Positions 47,699 to 59,050 of a stretch of 64,000 bases of DNA are shown here, one piece after another (positions within the stretch are counted from its first letter, which is position 1; each line of letters starts with the position of its first letter). The DNA is taken from positions 31,357,541 to 31,421,540 of the forward strand of contig BTRK01000004.1 of NCBI GenBank assembly GCA_036245805.1. The letters are read 5' to 3'. This DNA is from Pristionchus mayeri. Its lineage: Eukaryota > Nematoda > Chromadorea > Rhabditida > Neodiplogasteridae. The notes below the pieces were generated by a model. The model searched no databases. It saw only the letters and a program-made list of their open reading frames with translations, and was not told where the DNA came from. A program made the translations under genes and the position numbers.

Positions 47699-48844
47699 AT
47701 GATAGTCTCGAAGAGATCCGAGCACTTTGAACATTTTGTCAAACGCCACCTGTCATCTCTCAGAAGACGTGTGATAAACTATATTTTCAAGTGTATGAGA
47801 GTTTCCGTTCAGGCCCACAATCGACATGGAGATGTGGCGAATAGGGTGCAAGTCATGTGGGACATGCCCAAGTACTGGCGAGCATTCACCGAGTGGAAGC
47901 AGATTGATTTCACGAGAGTGAAAATCGGCAGCCAATTGTGGATGAAGACGAATGGAAGAGACGATGAACTCATCGACCAGGTAATCATGCACATTCACAA
48001 GAATATCTTCAAAATGAAATAAAATGTTGTGTATGAGTCTCATCACTTGGCACATAGTTGAGACTCCTGCAAAAATTGAAATCAACAACATCTTGTTCAG
48101 ATGAACACTCTGCTGCGTTCTGCCACTCTCGAGCAGGCTAACATCTCGTCGATGCAAACTCCCGTGCATCTGGAGATCATGGACAATCTGCTCAGAGGGA
48201 CTCGGTCGGATAAGATTCACTTCTCGATCAGTGGGCATGCTATGACGGACGATCTGGGGTTCGATCAACTTTATTCTTTTCACTGATCAGATTAACACAT
48301 ATTCGAGCATTGATTATACAACTGCCTCATTGCAGAGAGGGAATCATTGATGTGCTGAGAGGGATCTCGATCAAAGAAATCAGCGTGCGCTGTGACCGGA
48401 GTGGTCTGACTGATCCGCGTGAGTGCTCAGAAAGTTTTCGTCTACCTCTCTTTACGTTCAGGATCGTTTTGACGGAAATAGATGGAATGGCTCCGGGAGG
48501 AATCGAGATCCACGTGTGGTGGGGTTCTGACGATTCCTACTTCTTCGGCCTCTCTCGCGCTTTCTGGAAAGGAATCACGGACCAGGCAGGAACTATTTAT
48601 CACTGGCTTTGTTGTTCCGAAAAATAAGAAACAGCCTCAATGGTGTTCAAACAGTAAAAATAACATATGTTTGCAGAAGCTGAACGATGGGTTCAAGTTG
48701 TACGTGAATGATCACTGGGAGGAGGGAGAACTCACGAACGATCGCCCTGAGATGATCAATTGGACTCTGGTGACCCATCCCGATTCGATCCCTCGCCCTA
48801 TCGACCCATGGTACAACAATCCGAGTGGCCGTTGTCAGCTATAA
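47699..48844 (+). pseudogene. Z1: F-box-like family Z member lacking its 5' end
   Basis: Exons homologous to Z3: 47791-47981 (WDMPKYWRAFTEWKQIDFTR), 48102-48259 (LLRSATLEQANISSM...NLLRGTRSDKIHF), 48336-48419 (GIIDVLRGISIKEISV), 48463-48584 (LTEIDGMAPGGIEIH...YFFGLSRAFWKGITDQA) and 48677-48844 (LNDGFKLYVNDHWEEGEL). The start exon and the F-box-like exon found in Z2 and Z3 were not found. The gene begins about 200 bp after the palindrome's right arm, so the rearrangement probably removed its N-terminus. The remaining frames are open, so it could still be expressed as a truncated protein. Confidence 0.55.
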
Positions 48845-49706
48845 AATGCGATAAACATTAGCGGAACTAGACCTGAAAACGTGACAGTTCAGTAACAGAA
48901 TCATAAATCACAAAATAATTCTCAAGCCACTCATTTACATTTCTACATTTATTGGAGTATATTAGCAAACAAGGTTTTTTGCGCTGAAGCATATTCAAAT
49001 GATGTGTTACATTCATTCTGGTAGCCGATTACTCCAACGTCTATTCGGACAAGGGGAACAAATGAAAACAATAAAAAATGCATACAATAATGTATTTGGA
49101 ATATTCTATAAATCTGTTGCATGAAAATGTCTTATCGAACATACAGGGAAAATTGTGTAGTGCGATCAAATTTTTCATGAGTGAAATAGTGATGGGAAAG
49201 TAGAAATAATTGCAATGTCGGTATCGCAACTCAAATTCTCCCCAAGCCCGAAAGGTTCAATTATTTCACTGTCATGACTTCATCGAAGAAAGAAAAAGTC
49301 AACAACTAGGAGAGGTTCACAATGTGGAGGAGGAAGAAGACGGAGAAATGGGATAACGGCATCACAATAAATGTATCCTTTACATTTTCTATCCTCCTTT
49401 TATCCGATTTCTTCTCTACTAGAATGAGCGAAATATGATTCGAAGTAAAAATGAAATGATGTGTCTACCCTTGCATTTTTCTGAATAGTCTAAAGCAATA
49501 AGTTAGCATAACAGATTCTGAGTTCCCTTTCCTAACACTTGCAGAGTCTTTTCCTTGGTTGGCCAATTATAGATATAGATTTAAAAGTAAAATTGATTTG
49601 AATATTTACCTATGCAATTTGTTGTTTTGGATTGATTCACCTCTCATTCCATCCCATTTCTCCTCTCCCGAGTGGTCTCTCCCCCCCCCCCCTTCCCTCT
49701 CCTTCA
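48845..49706. other. Intergenic region Z1-Z2
   Basis: No gene. The stretch 49250-49370 (GAAGAAAGAAAAAGTCAACA and following) recurs at 54740-54830 and, more diverged, at 56940-57030. These are the shared flanks of the tandem family Z unit. Confidence 0.6.
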
Positions 49707-50259
49707 ATGATACTCGTTAGTATTCAGCCATTTAATACTTCAATTATCGATTACTATCTTCAGAGAAGCGGAAAGGTTCTTCGTTACAATGCCCCCGCCC
49801 CTCGAGTCCGTCTTCCCTCCGATCCTCCTTTCGCGTACCTCCTCTACAGTAACCTAGTCGATACCGTACCCTCTTGAGATGGAAGAATCTCCCTGTGAAA
49901 GCCAGTGACGTCATCGTGGGACACCTCCGCAAGGATATCGACGACCTACTGAGTCTTCGCGCGGTCAATTTCTTTCCTCTATTTTTCGTTTATGATCAAT
50001 TCATCAATTGAGAAGCGTTTTTATTGATGATTGTGATGATTGAATTTTTATAAATCTTACCATCTTCAGTGCGATAAACACATGAAGCAAACGGTGGATG
50101 ACTACATGAAGAAGCCAGACAACTTGCTCAACTTGGGCAATATCATCATCTTTCCAGTGGTAAGGGATGATTTACGAAGGAAATGAGGATAGAATATCAG
50201 AACAGTGTACAACATGTTCGTCGGCAATTGCATGCTAACAGTGTCTTAATTAGAGAATT

Positions 50260-50404
50260 GGGCACTTCTTGGATGTTTGGAACACCCCCTCTCTCCCTTC
50301 CCATCACAAAGGGTTTGCGCGACCGAAAATTAGGGAATGATATCTAGAAATTAGTGAGGTTGAAGAAGAGGGGGGGGGGGTGGGCTATTTATCCAAGAAG
50401 CGCC
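50260..50404. mobile_element. Short MITE, second copy of the 8086 family
   Basis: TGGGCACTTCTTGGATGTTT near 50260 is mirrored imperfectly by ATCCAAGAAGCGCCCA ending near 50404, with a G-run just inside the right end as in the copy at 8086-8265. It lies in an intron of Z2. Confidence 0.6.
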
Positions 50405-51078
50405 CAGCATCGAGAGGGCGTGATTAATTCCAGAAGGGGGATCGATTATTTTCAGTTTTTCAACGCGTTTAAAGGAGCCGGCCAGAATACGATAGTGATC
50501 AGCATGTATTTGCCCAAAGGCTGGCGGGCATTCTACGACTGGAGTCAGGTGGATTGGAGTCGAGTGAAGGTGCAGAGACGTCGCTTCTACCCGGTCAGAT
50601 ATGCTAAAGTTTGTCCAATATCTGGCTTTCATATAACTGGTTCCAAAGTCGCGCAACATTTGTCTAAGAATCATTGTATTCAGGGGGCCGTCGAAGTGTA
50701 CGTGAAGGGACTGGCAGACCCGTCGATTGGCCAGGTTTATAGGGGGGGGGGGGGGGGGGGAAGGGATTCTTACGATTCTCTAGCTACTGCGATTCTGGCT
50801 CCAATTGTTCGCAAAGTAAATGAATAAAGGAATCATATTTCTAAGGGTGGACAGTCAAAAAAGAAGGCGAAGAGTACTTTAATTCCAGTTGAACAGCGTC
50901 TTCCGAGTGGCGTCATTCACTCGGATCGTAGTGGATGAGACGAGGACGGCGGAGCATCTGTAAATCACGACGAATCTTCTGAGATTGACGAGAACCGACA
51001 CGTTCATTTTCAGTTTTCGCGCTGCCCTCACTGATCCACTCAGGTTCGTCAATATCATTGGGCACATTAAACAAAATA

Positions 51079-52136
51079 TGAGGCCGGTTGCCGAAGAGTC
51101 GGCAAACACTGTGTGTAGGCTGGCACACCAAAATTTCGAAAAAATGGGGAAGGGGTTTTCAAGGGCACTGATCATCATGGTCTACGTCATTTTGCACCAA
51201 ACCGGCCGGTGCAGCCGGGCTGCAGGCAGACCGGATTTTGTTTTTCCTGGATAACTGAAAAACTGCATGACCGATTTTCTTGAAATTTATGCAGGTGGAA
51301 AATCAGGTCATTCATATTTCGAAAAAAATTTAAGAACAAAAAATATGTTATGAAAATTAGGCAAAGATATATTTCTCGAATACAAGGGAGAAGCGGAAGC
51401 TGATTTTGGGATAGAAAGATGCGCCTTGGCGAGAGGATCATTTTTCGTACGGTATGTGTGTGGTTTCTGATTATCGCATTTTTGTTACGATATACTTTCT
51501 GCGTGATCCTTCCGCCGAAATCGTGAGAATAGAGGAATTGAAATGAGTTTCACCTAAAATGAGATCTATCTCATTTTAGGTGAAACTCATTTGAATTCTA
51601 TAGAATGACGTTGATTAGTGGGACCAACGTGCCAAAAGATCGACTGAGCCCTTTGTCCTCTCCTTTTCTGAAGTAAAACTCATTTCAATTCCTCGATTCT
51701 CACTTACGATTTCGGCGGAAGAATCACGCAGAAAATCTATCATAACAAAAATTCGATAATCAGAAACCTCACACATATCGTGCGAAAAATGATCCTCTCG
51801 TCAAGGCGCATCTTTCTATCCCAAATTCAGCTTCCGCTTCTCCCTTGTATTCGAGAAATATATCTTTGCCTAATTTGCATAACATATTTTTTGTTCTTAA
51901 AATATTTCGAAATATGAATGATTTACCACCTGCACAAATTTCAAGAAAATCGGTCACGCAGTTTTTGAGTTATCCAGGAAAAACAAAATCCGGTATGCCT
52001 GCAGCCCGGCTGCACCGGCCGGTTTGGTGCAAAATGAAGTAGTCCACGATGATCAGCACCCTCGATAACCCCTTTCCCCAAGTTTTCAAAATTTTGGTGT
52101 GCCAGCCCTAGTTTAACTTTTCGGCAACCGGCCTCA
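51079..52136. mobile_element. Fold-back element B, 1058 bp
   Basis: Ends TGAGGCCGGTTGCCGAAGAG and mirror CGGCAACCGGCCTCA; TA precedes the left end. The arms share GGCTGGCACACCAAAATTT near each end and AACCGGCCGGTGCAGCCGGG further in. The apex, near 51540-51595, is a perfect smaller hairpin (AAATGAGTTTCACCTAAAAT and mirror), followed by extra unpaired sequence on the right. Inserted in Z2. Confidence 0.82.
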
Positions 52137-52614
52137 TCATATCCAAGTTCTCACTATCATTTCAATCGTCTGAGCTATTTTCTTGAGATAGCAGGTGCGA
52201 CAGACCGACAATTGAAATGGTTCCAGAGACTGCATTCTGGGACTGGTGCGTGGTCTATCTGCGGGCGAGATCGAGTTCAACATTAGATGCGCCCTGAGTG
52301 ACCCGAGTGAGTGAATAGCAGACGATGGTGGAAGTGTGGTAGCTGTCTGCTCATCTTATTCTGGAATGAGATGAATGAATTCAGTGCCCAACTGGAACAA
52401 ATGATCTGCATTTTCCACCGTTTGCCATGTTAAGGCTCGTTCGTGGCAGAGTTGGATGGAATGGCCAAGGAGGGAACGACGTTCCGCCAATTTCGCTGTA
52501 GAGATGTTTACCTCTTCGGCCTAAATCATCAATTCCGGATTGAACTCACTAACGAGGCTAGAATTATGCGATTTTTTTAGAAATATGTCTAGACACTTTT
52601 TTCCTTAGTAAATA

Positions 52615-53824
52615 TGAGGCCGTTTGCCGAAGAATCGATCAGAGGCTGGCACAGCAAAAATTTTCAATTTTCTGATTCCACGAGTTTCGGGGTTGTCAAA
52701 GCCGCTGAAGACGATGGGGATATTTATTTTGCACGGGGAGGCTACGTTGGCTCCAGACGACGTTGCGCTGAAATCAAATTTCTTTAGAAATCTCGCACAC
52801 AAATTGTGCTAAAATTAACAGAATTTTATTCCTGGTGCAGAATAAGATGGAGAACACGCCTGTCTAATTCATTTGTCATAATTTTCGAAAATAATTGTTT
52901 AATGAGCTAAAAAATACAACTTTGCGCGGAGTAAGAATAGAGTTTGACGAAATATACAGATCTGCCCGGCTTGATGAGAGGAGTCCAAATCAAAATTTTC
53001 AGCCAATTTCGGCATCAACATTTTGAAAAACATTAATAAAGTGATGCATTTCTGCGAGAAAAGCGCCTGCTGACGCTCTTCCCATCTGCTTCTCCCTCTC
53101 CTTCCTCTCTCCTCTCTGCTCTATCCTTTTCATGTGCTCACTCTCCTCTGCCAGGGGGAAGGCAGTGCTCGAGAGGGGCGAATCGCCTCTTTTACAATCG
53201 AAGTACTTCACTTTATTAATGCTTTCTTAAAATTTTGATGCGGAAATTGGCTGAAAATTTGGCACTAGGTCGGATGAGAACCGTCGGATGAGAACCCACC
53301 GGATGAGAACCAAAAAAATCACCCTTCACAGTGCCAAAAATGCTTATGTGAAAGTCCTACAGAAGTGTCCATTTTTTGGTTCTCATCCAGTGGGTTCTCA
53401 TCCGACGGTTCTCATCCGGTGCAGTGCCGAAAATTTTGATTTGGACTCCTCTCACCAAGCCGGTCAGATCTGTGTATTTCGTCAAATTCTATTCCTACTC
53501 CGCGGAAAGTTGTATTTTTTACCTCATTGAAAAATTATTTCTGAAAATTATGATAAGTGAATTAGATAGCCGTATTCGCCGTCTTATTCTGCACCAGGAA
53601 AAATTTTCTGTTAATTTTTTGCACAATTGGTGCGCGAGATATATAAAGAAATCTGTTTTCAACGCAACCTCGTCTGGAGCCAACGGGGCCTCCTCGTGTA
53701 AAATAAATATTCCCATCGTCTTCAGCACCTTTGACAACTCCAAAACACATGAAATCAGTAAATTGAAAATTTTTGCTGTGCTAAACCTCTTCAGATCTGC
53801 TCGATTCATAGGCAAACGACGTCA
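52615..53824. mobile_element. Fold-back element C, 1210 bp, TA target
   Basis: Ends TGAGGCCGTTTGCCGAAGAA (left) and the mirror of TGACGTCGTTTGCCTATGAA (right), flanked by TA at 52613-52614 and 53825-53826. GCTGGCACAGCAAAAATTTT is subterminal, as in elements A and B. The apex holds a second nested hairpin (53265-53428) with three copies per side of CGGATGAGAACC or its mirror. Inserted in Z2, about 480 bp from element B. Confidence 0.85.
53265..53428. mobile_element. Hairpin MITE nested in apex of fold-back C
   Basis: GGCACTAGGTCGGATGAGAA starts a stem with repeated GGATGAGAACC, mirrored by GGTTCTCATCC repeats ending at GCACTGCACC-type sequence. Its terminus matches the 33488-33576 hairpin. 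Confidence 0.6.
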
Positions 53825-54486
53825 TATATTTACATTCGCGTCATACATTTACTTACAATTTTCAACCTCGATTTTACAGCAAGGCTGCAGGAAATGTGCG
53901 GTCGCGCAGCAACATCACAATATTTTTCTGGGTAGTTCTCGGGCATGACTCCAACCTCAGAAAGTTTGGCCAGCAGGAAAAAATCCATGTAAGAATAATG
54001 CCGTTTTGAAAAAGTACATTTCGATTGCGTCATCACTACGCAATGAATAGGCGATTGCATCATACCCCAATATCAAAAAGAAAAATCTCCGATGAATTCG
54101 GTGCATTACGTCCTAGCCTCAGAATGATATATTTCCTGAGCAAAAAGTTCAAACCCATTCCAAAAGTGCCCACTGACTTATGGGCGCGACTGTATGTTTT
54201 TGATGAATTTTAGAAATATTATATTATCTATTTTTGTTGTAGGAATTTGAAAATATACTCGTTCTTATAAATAACACAAACATGAAATCACTCTACTTTG
54301 CAGAAGCAGCTCGCCGGGTTCAATCTGTATGGCGCGCCCGACCCCGTCCCAGAGCGTTTTCCATCGGTCGGGTCCTATTCGATCGGCTGGTCCCGTATCA
54401 ACTACGTCTATCATCCTCCGCCTCCTCCTCCTTCCCCTGTGAATCGTAGCAGGTCCCGCGGACGATATCTAGGAAGAATATGGTGA

Positions 54487-54981
54487 GATTGGCAGTCCAT
54501 CGCACGAATAAATTGGATTTATCCAATGTCCCGTTCCATTCTACTCCGGTTATCAGGAAACAAACATGCAAATGCGATTCAATGTGCTTACGAATTCGAT
54601 AAACTCGAAATTCGACATTGGTGTATCGTTGACTGTTGCATCACTAAAAGACTTTTGAAGTGCAGGAATTGTTGTAATTTTTTTTGTAACGCCGCAGCTC
54701 AAATTCTTCCCGAACTCGAAAGATGCAATTGCTTCACTTTCATCATTTGATCGAAGAAAGAAAAGGTCAACAACTAGGAGAGATTCGTAGTGTGGAGAAG
54801 AAAGAAGCCGAAAAAGTGAGAGAACGAGAGGACAACAAATGCATCCTTTACATAGAAATAGATTTAAAAATAAAATTGATTTGAATATTTACATATGCAA
54901 GTTATTGTTTTGGATTGATTCAACTCTCATTCCATCCCATTTCTCCTCTTGTGGTCTCTCCCCCCTTTTCCCTCTGCTTCT
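54487..54981. other. Intergenic region Z2-Z3
   Basis: Duplicated family Z flank, similar to 48850-49700. No gene seen. Confidence 0.6.
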
Positions 54982-56689
54982 ATGATTCTTGTTAGTTGTC
55001 AGCGCAGTTACAGTCAATTATTGATTACTTTCGCAGAGAAGCGGAAAGGTTCTTCGCTACAACGACCCCGCCTCTCGAGTCCGTCTGCCCTCCTCTGATC
55101 CCCCCTTCGGGTACGTCAACTACAGTAACCTCGTCGATACCGTACCCTCTTAAGATGGAAGAATCTTCCGGTGAAAGCGAGTGACGTCATCGTGGGACAC
55201 CTCCGCAAGGATATCGGCGACCTACTGAGTCTTCGCGCGGTCAATTTCTTTCCTATATTTTTTGCTTATGATCAATTGATCAATTGAGAAGAGTGCTTAT
55301 TGATGATTCTGACTAAATCTTACCATCTTCAGTGCGATAAACACATGAAGCTGACGGTAGACGAGTACATGAAAAAGCCGGACAACGTGTTCAAGTTTGG
55401 CGATGTCTTCATCCGTCTGGTGGTAAGGGACGATTTAGGAAGAGGAAGGGTCTAGAATATCAGTGTCCTGTACAACAAATTCGTCAGCATTCTAATGTTG
55501 TCTTAAACAGAGAATCGTAAACTAAAAGTAATCAGTAATCCTGTTGCAGCTTAATTCTTGAAGGGGGTCGAATATTTTCAGCCGTTTAACGAGAAGGGAG
55601 CCGTCAAGAATACGATGGGGATCAGGATGAATTTGTCCAAGGGCTGGCGGGCATTCAACGACTGGAGTCAGATGGACTGGAATCGAGTGAAGCTGGAGAA
55701 ACATCGCTTCATTCAAAGATGAGGAAGAAGAGTACTTCAATTTCAGCTGAACAGCGTCTTTCGAATGACGTCATTAACTCGGATCAATGTGAGTGGAGTG
55801 AGAACGGAGGAGCACCTGGAGATCGTGACGAATCTTCTGAGAGGGACGAGAACCGACACGATCGAGGTCGTTTCGGCCGGCCAACTAACTGATCCACTCG
55901 GGTTCGTCACAGTCATGCACATCATTGGGCACATCAATCAGAGTTTTTCCAAACAATGTCAAAATTCTCACCATCGTTCGTGCTATATTCTCGAGATATC
56001 AGGGGCGCCAGACCGACAATTGATATGGTTTCAGAGACTGCATCCTAGGACTGGTGCGTGGTCTCTCTACGGGCGAGCTCAAGTTCACCTACGATCGATG
56101 CGCACTGAGTGATCCGAGTGAGTGAATAGCAGACGGTGATGGTAGGTCACTGACCGCTCATTCTGGTATGAGCAGATTCAATGCCAGGAAACGAACAAGG
56201 TGTCTGCATTTCTACTTTTTTTCCATGTTCAGGCTCTTTTGTGGCCGAGTTGGATGGAATGGCCAAGGAGGGAATGACGTTCAGCGAGAAGATCCATCGA
56301 TACGACGGGCATGTGTACTTCTTCGGCCTCCATCGTCGATTCTGGATTGAACTCACGAACGAGGCAAGAATTAGACACCTTTCAAGAAATATGCATAGAT
56401 TCATTTTTCCTTGAAAAATTTAGATCTTTTTTTCTGAATTTTAGAAAAATTATATTCTCAATTTTTGTCGTAGGAATGTTAAAATATACTCGTTCTTATA
56501 AATTACACAAAAATAAAACAACAATGTTTCTCCAATATCTATTTTCAGAAGCAGATCGGCGGGTTCAATCTCTTCTCAGCGTCCAACCCCGTCCCAGTGC
56601 AGAGGCCCCATTCGATCGGGTGGTCGCGTGTCAACTACGTCTATCGTCCTCCTGTAAGGCGTGTCTGGGGCCGCCCCTTTTTCCACTAA
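54982..56689 (+). CDS. Z3: F-box-like family Z member, apparently intact
   Basis: MIL at 54982 splices in phase to 55037 (RSGKVLRYNDPASRVRLPSS). That exon splices in phase through a 44 nt intron to WKNLPVKASDVIVGHLRKDI, DLLSLRA and then CDKHMKLTVDEYMKKPDN (55333-55421). The combined LP..V...L..DI.DLLSLRACDKH.K pattern resembles an F-box, the Skp1-binding motif of SCF ubiquitin ligases, but with a weak match. Further exons: about 55583-55720 (LSKGWRAFNDWSQMDWNRVK), 55747-55908 (LEIVTNLLRGTRTDTIEV), 56042-56117, 56231-56366 (FVAELDGMAKEGMTF...YFFGLHRRFWIELTNEA) and 56550-56689 (GGFNLFSASNPVPV), stop TAA. The C-terminal half probably binds a substrate if the F-box reading is right. No disrupting stop was seen. 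Confidence 0.65.
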
Positions 56690-57683
56690 TTGTAAGCAGA
56701 TGCGGATAGAGTCCATCGAACGAATAAATTTCATTTACCCGCTACCCCTCCCATCCAACGCCGGTTAACAGGAGTCAAAAATAGAGCAGTTCATTATGCT
56801 GATAAATTCGACAAATCGCATATCGGATTCGGAATTGCTGCATCGTCGACTGTTGTGTCAACAAAAAAACTTTCGTAGTGTGGGAATTGTGGGAATCTCG
56901 TCGCAGCTCAAATTCTTCCCGAACTCGAGAGATGGAATTCATTCGCTTTCATCGGTTCGTCGAAGGGAGAAAATGCCATGAGACAGGAGACATTCGTAGT
57001 GTGGAGAAGGAAGAGGACGAAGAAGTGGGCGGAGCCTGGAAGAGAGGGTCGATTAGAGATGGAGTCACGTCCTTTTGAAGTGCCTTGAGGAAAATCGATG
57101 TGGTCTTTTTTTGTTGAACACTTTTGTTTCATTGAACGGATTCTCTCAGATGCTCTTCTCCTATCAATATCTCTTCTTTATCATAATCTACTCTCACTTC
57201 TCATCTCTTCTGATGTCTCTGTGTGGGATACTCACAGCGGAATTCTGATTCGAATGAGTATCCAATATGATATGCACATTCTGTCCATTCAGTTTGAAAA
57301 AAGCATCAATCGAGGTGCTTTGTATAGCTTTTTCAACTGATTATTTGGAGAAACAAAAATGCTACCCCCTGAGAAATCAATCGATTCTTTCGCCTTTTCT
57401 CTCATATTGGAATACATTTTTTTAATAAAACGATTTCTGGCCGATACAAGAGAGATGAAGATGTGTGTCCCCTCTTCTCTCCCATATCCTCTCAATGTGT
57501 GGTGATAGGAGTTTGGGGAGTGCGAGGGCACACTCAGGGATCATAAAAACACAAATGTATTGACTGAGGGCCGCTCAACTGTAGAGGTAATATGTGGCTT
57601 CTTAAGAACGTAATATCGAACGAGTGTGAGTCATGTTTGATACAGTAATATATTCTGTATTGCGTGTGAGTGGTATCGAGTTA
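56690..57683. other. Region after Z3 without a gene
   Basis: It contains the third, diverged copy of the family Z flank at 56930-57050, then CT- and AT-rich sequence. Short frames at 57098-57340 and 57289-57531 have no support. Confidence 0.6.
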
Positions 57684-58128
57684 TCGTACGTGATGGAAAT
57701 TTAGGAACGTATACCGTGCAATTTCCAAAAATATCATGTTTCGTGGATTATGGTGAATTTTTATTTTTACGAGTTTTGCTTTTTTTGCATTCTTTTTTTC
57801 ATATGCGTTTTCATAAAACGGATGGGTTTTTACACGGAAATATGGCTCGAAATGCAATAAAAGCTCGCGAAAATTATGCAATATTGACGAAATAGCCATA
57901 ACCGGGTTTTAGCACTATTTCGTCAATATTTCATGGTTTTTTCCACGAGCATTTCTAGCATTTCTAGCCAAATTTCCGTGTAAAAACCCATCCGTTTTAT
58001 GAAAACGCATATTAAAAAAAGAATGCAAAAAAGCAAAAGTCGTAAAAATAAAAATTCACCAGAATCCACGAAACATGATATTTTTGGAAATTGCACGGTA
58101 TACGTTCCTAAATTTTCATCGCGTACGA
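57684..58128. mobile_element. Palindromic MITE, 445 bp, TA target
   Basis: TCGTACGTGATGGAAATTTA at the left is mirrored at the right. The whole element folds back with its centre near 57906. TA flanks both ends (57682-57683 and 58129-58130). No coding capacity. Confidence 0.85.
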
Positions 58129-58213
58129 TATAATTGACTTTATCAGAAATTGTTTATGTTCGCCATGAAGTACTGCAAAACAACGCAATGTGGACTGATT
58201 TGTGATCAATTAA

Positions 58214-59050
58214 TTAAGAATGGTAAGTGAAATATTCAATCGATATTGGAAAATTAGGGGAATGTTGGAAGGAAGTGAAGAAGTGTAGGAAGGAATCGAG
58301 GAATCGAGGAAGACGCGAGAGTGTAAGGGGGTACTCGGTTGTTGCATTGTTAACGTTGTCGAGGTTGCACAGATCTCCCTGATAGCAGCAGAATTCGCCT
58401 CCTTCCTGGATCGGAACGCATCCAACCTAAACGAAACTATTTTAGTTATGATCACCGAATTGTCATTTACCCCAATCAACTTGCAAAGCGGGACAGCGGG
58501 TATATCACACATTCTCGCGATGATTCCCGGGGCGGTGACGAGGTCGCAATACTCGACATCAGCCTAACAAGTATCCTGAAAAGTCATTTAAATTCAACTA
58601 GATCAGCTAAACAGCATCCGAGACATCTATCTAATATCTCATAATTAGGGTTCTCTTGATGGAATTATTTGATTATTGGAATTCCAAAACCCATAATCGT
58701 ATACGAGCGGTGTTCAATTAGAATTCCATTCGAAATGGAATTCCGTTATGCAAAATGTCGAAATTGACTTTAGAAAATCAATGAAGAACCAGATGGAATT
58801 CCAAAAGTTTTGGAATACCATTCCACCGCTCCGCGCGAGGGGAATGGGAGGAATGAAATTATGCCACTCTTTTGTCCTCGCTATTGGAATTCCGGAATCA
58901 ATTCCATCAAGGGAACCCTACTTATAATGTGTATACCTCAACTCTTGGTATGACTGCCGTTCCATTACGGATGAATTCCTTGTAGCATTTAATAGCAGAG
59001 GAAAACGGAGTGAGCACGAATACGATGACGAAAATGAAGACAATTCGCAT
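58214..59050 (-). CDS. Small secreted cysteine-rich protein, Ly6/ET-module type
   Basis: Three exons join in phase: 58937-59050 (MRIVFIFVIVFVLTPFSSA signal peptide, then KCYK), 58469-58563 (CDLVTAPGIIARMCDIPAVP, then LCKLIG) and 58214-58427 (VGCVPIQEGGEFCCYQGDLC, then N and a tail to the stop). Eight cysteines end in CCxxxxCN, typical of three-finger Ly6-like and nematode ET-module extracellular domains. The tail after CN is about 40 residues, hydrophobic in part (SFLHFFTSF), with no clear GPI signal. A 275 bp MITE lies in intron 1. Role unknown; likely extracellular. Confidence 0.7.
58646..58920. mobile_element. MITE with TAGGGTTC ends, 275 bp
   Basis: TAGGGTTCTCTTGATGGAAT at the left is mirrored by ATTCCATCAAGGGAACCCTA at the right, and both sides contain further TTGGAATTCC palindromes. 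It lies in intron 1 of the cysteine-rich gene. Confidence 0.8.

Larger units (their letters stand above)
49707..54486 (+). pseudogene. Z2: F-box-like family Z member, with stop codon and two fold-back insertions
   Basis: Starts MIL at 49707; exon 2 from 49764 reads RSGKVLRYNAPAPRVRLPSD. The F-box-like exon 49876-49963 gives WKNLPVKASDVIVGHLRKDI, then 50071-50158 gives CDKHMKQTVDDYMKKPDN. In the exon at 50890-51060 the codon after AEHL is TAA where Z3 has Glu (EEHLEIVTNLL). Fold-back elements at 51079-52136 and 52615-53824 interrupt the following region. Between them, 52210-52310 and 52435-52560 still match Z3. The last exon is 54300-54486 (GGFNL-like AGFNLYGAPDPVPE), with a proline-rich tail. 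Confidence 0.75.

Noticed and set aside
55113..55127. Possible 15-nt intron (GTACG...CTACAG) in Z3, with a matching one in Z2 near 49843
   Set aside because: Skipping 15 nt keeps the same frame and still leads to a stop. A 44 nt intron ending at TTAAG/TTGAG restores the frame into the F-box-like exon in both copies and is a normal nematode size.
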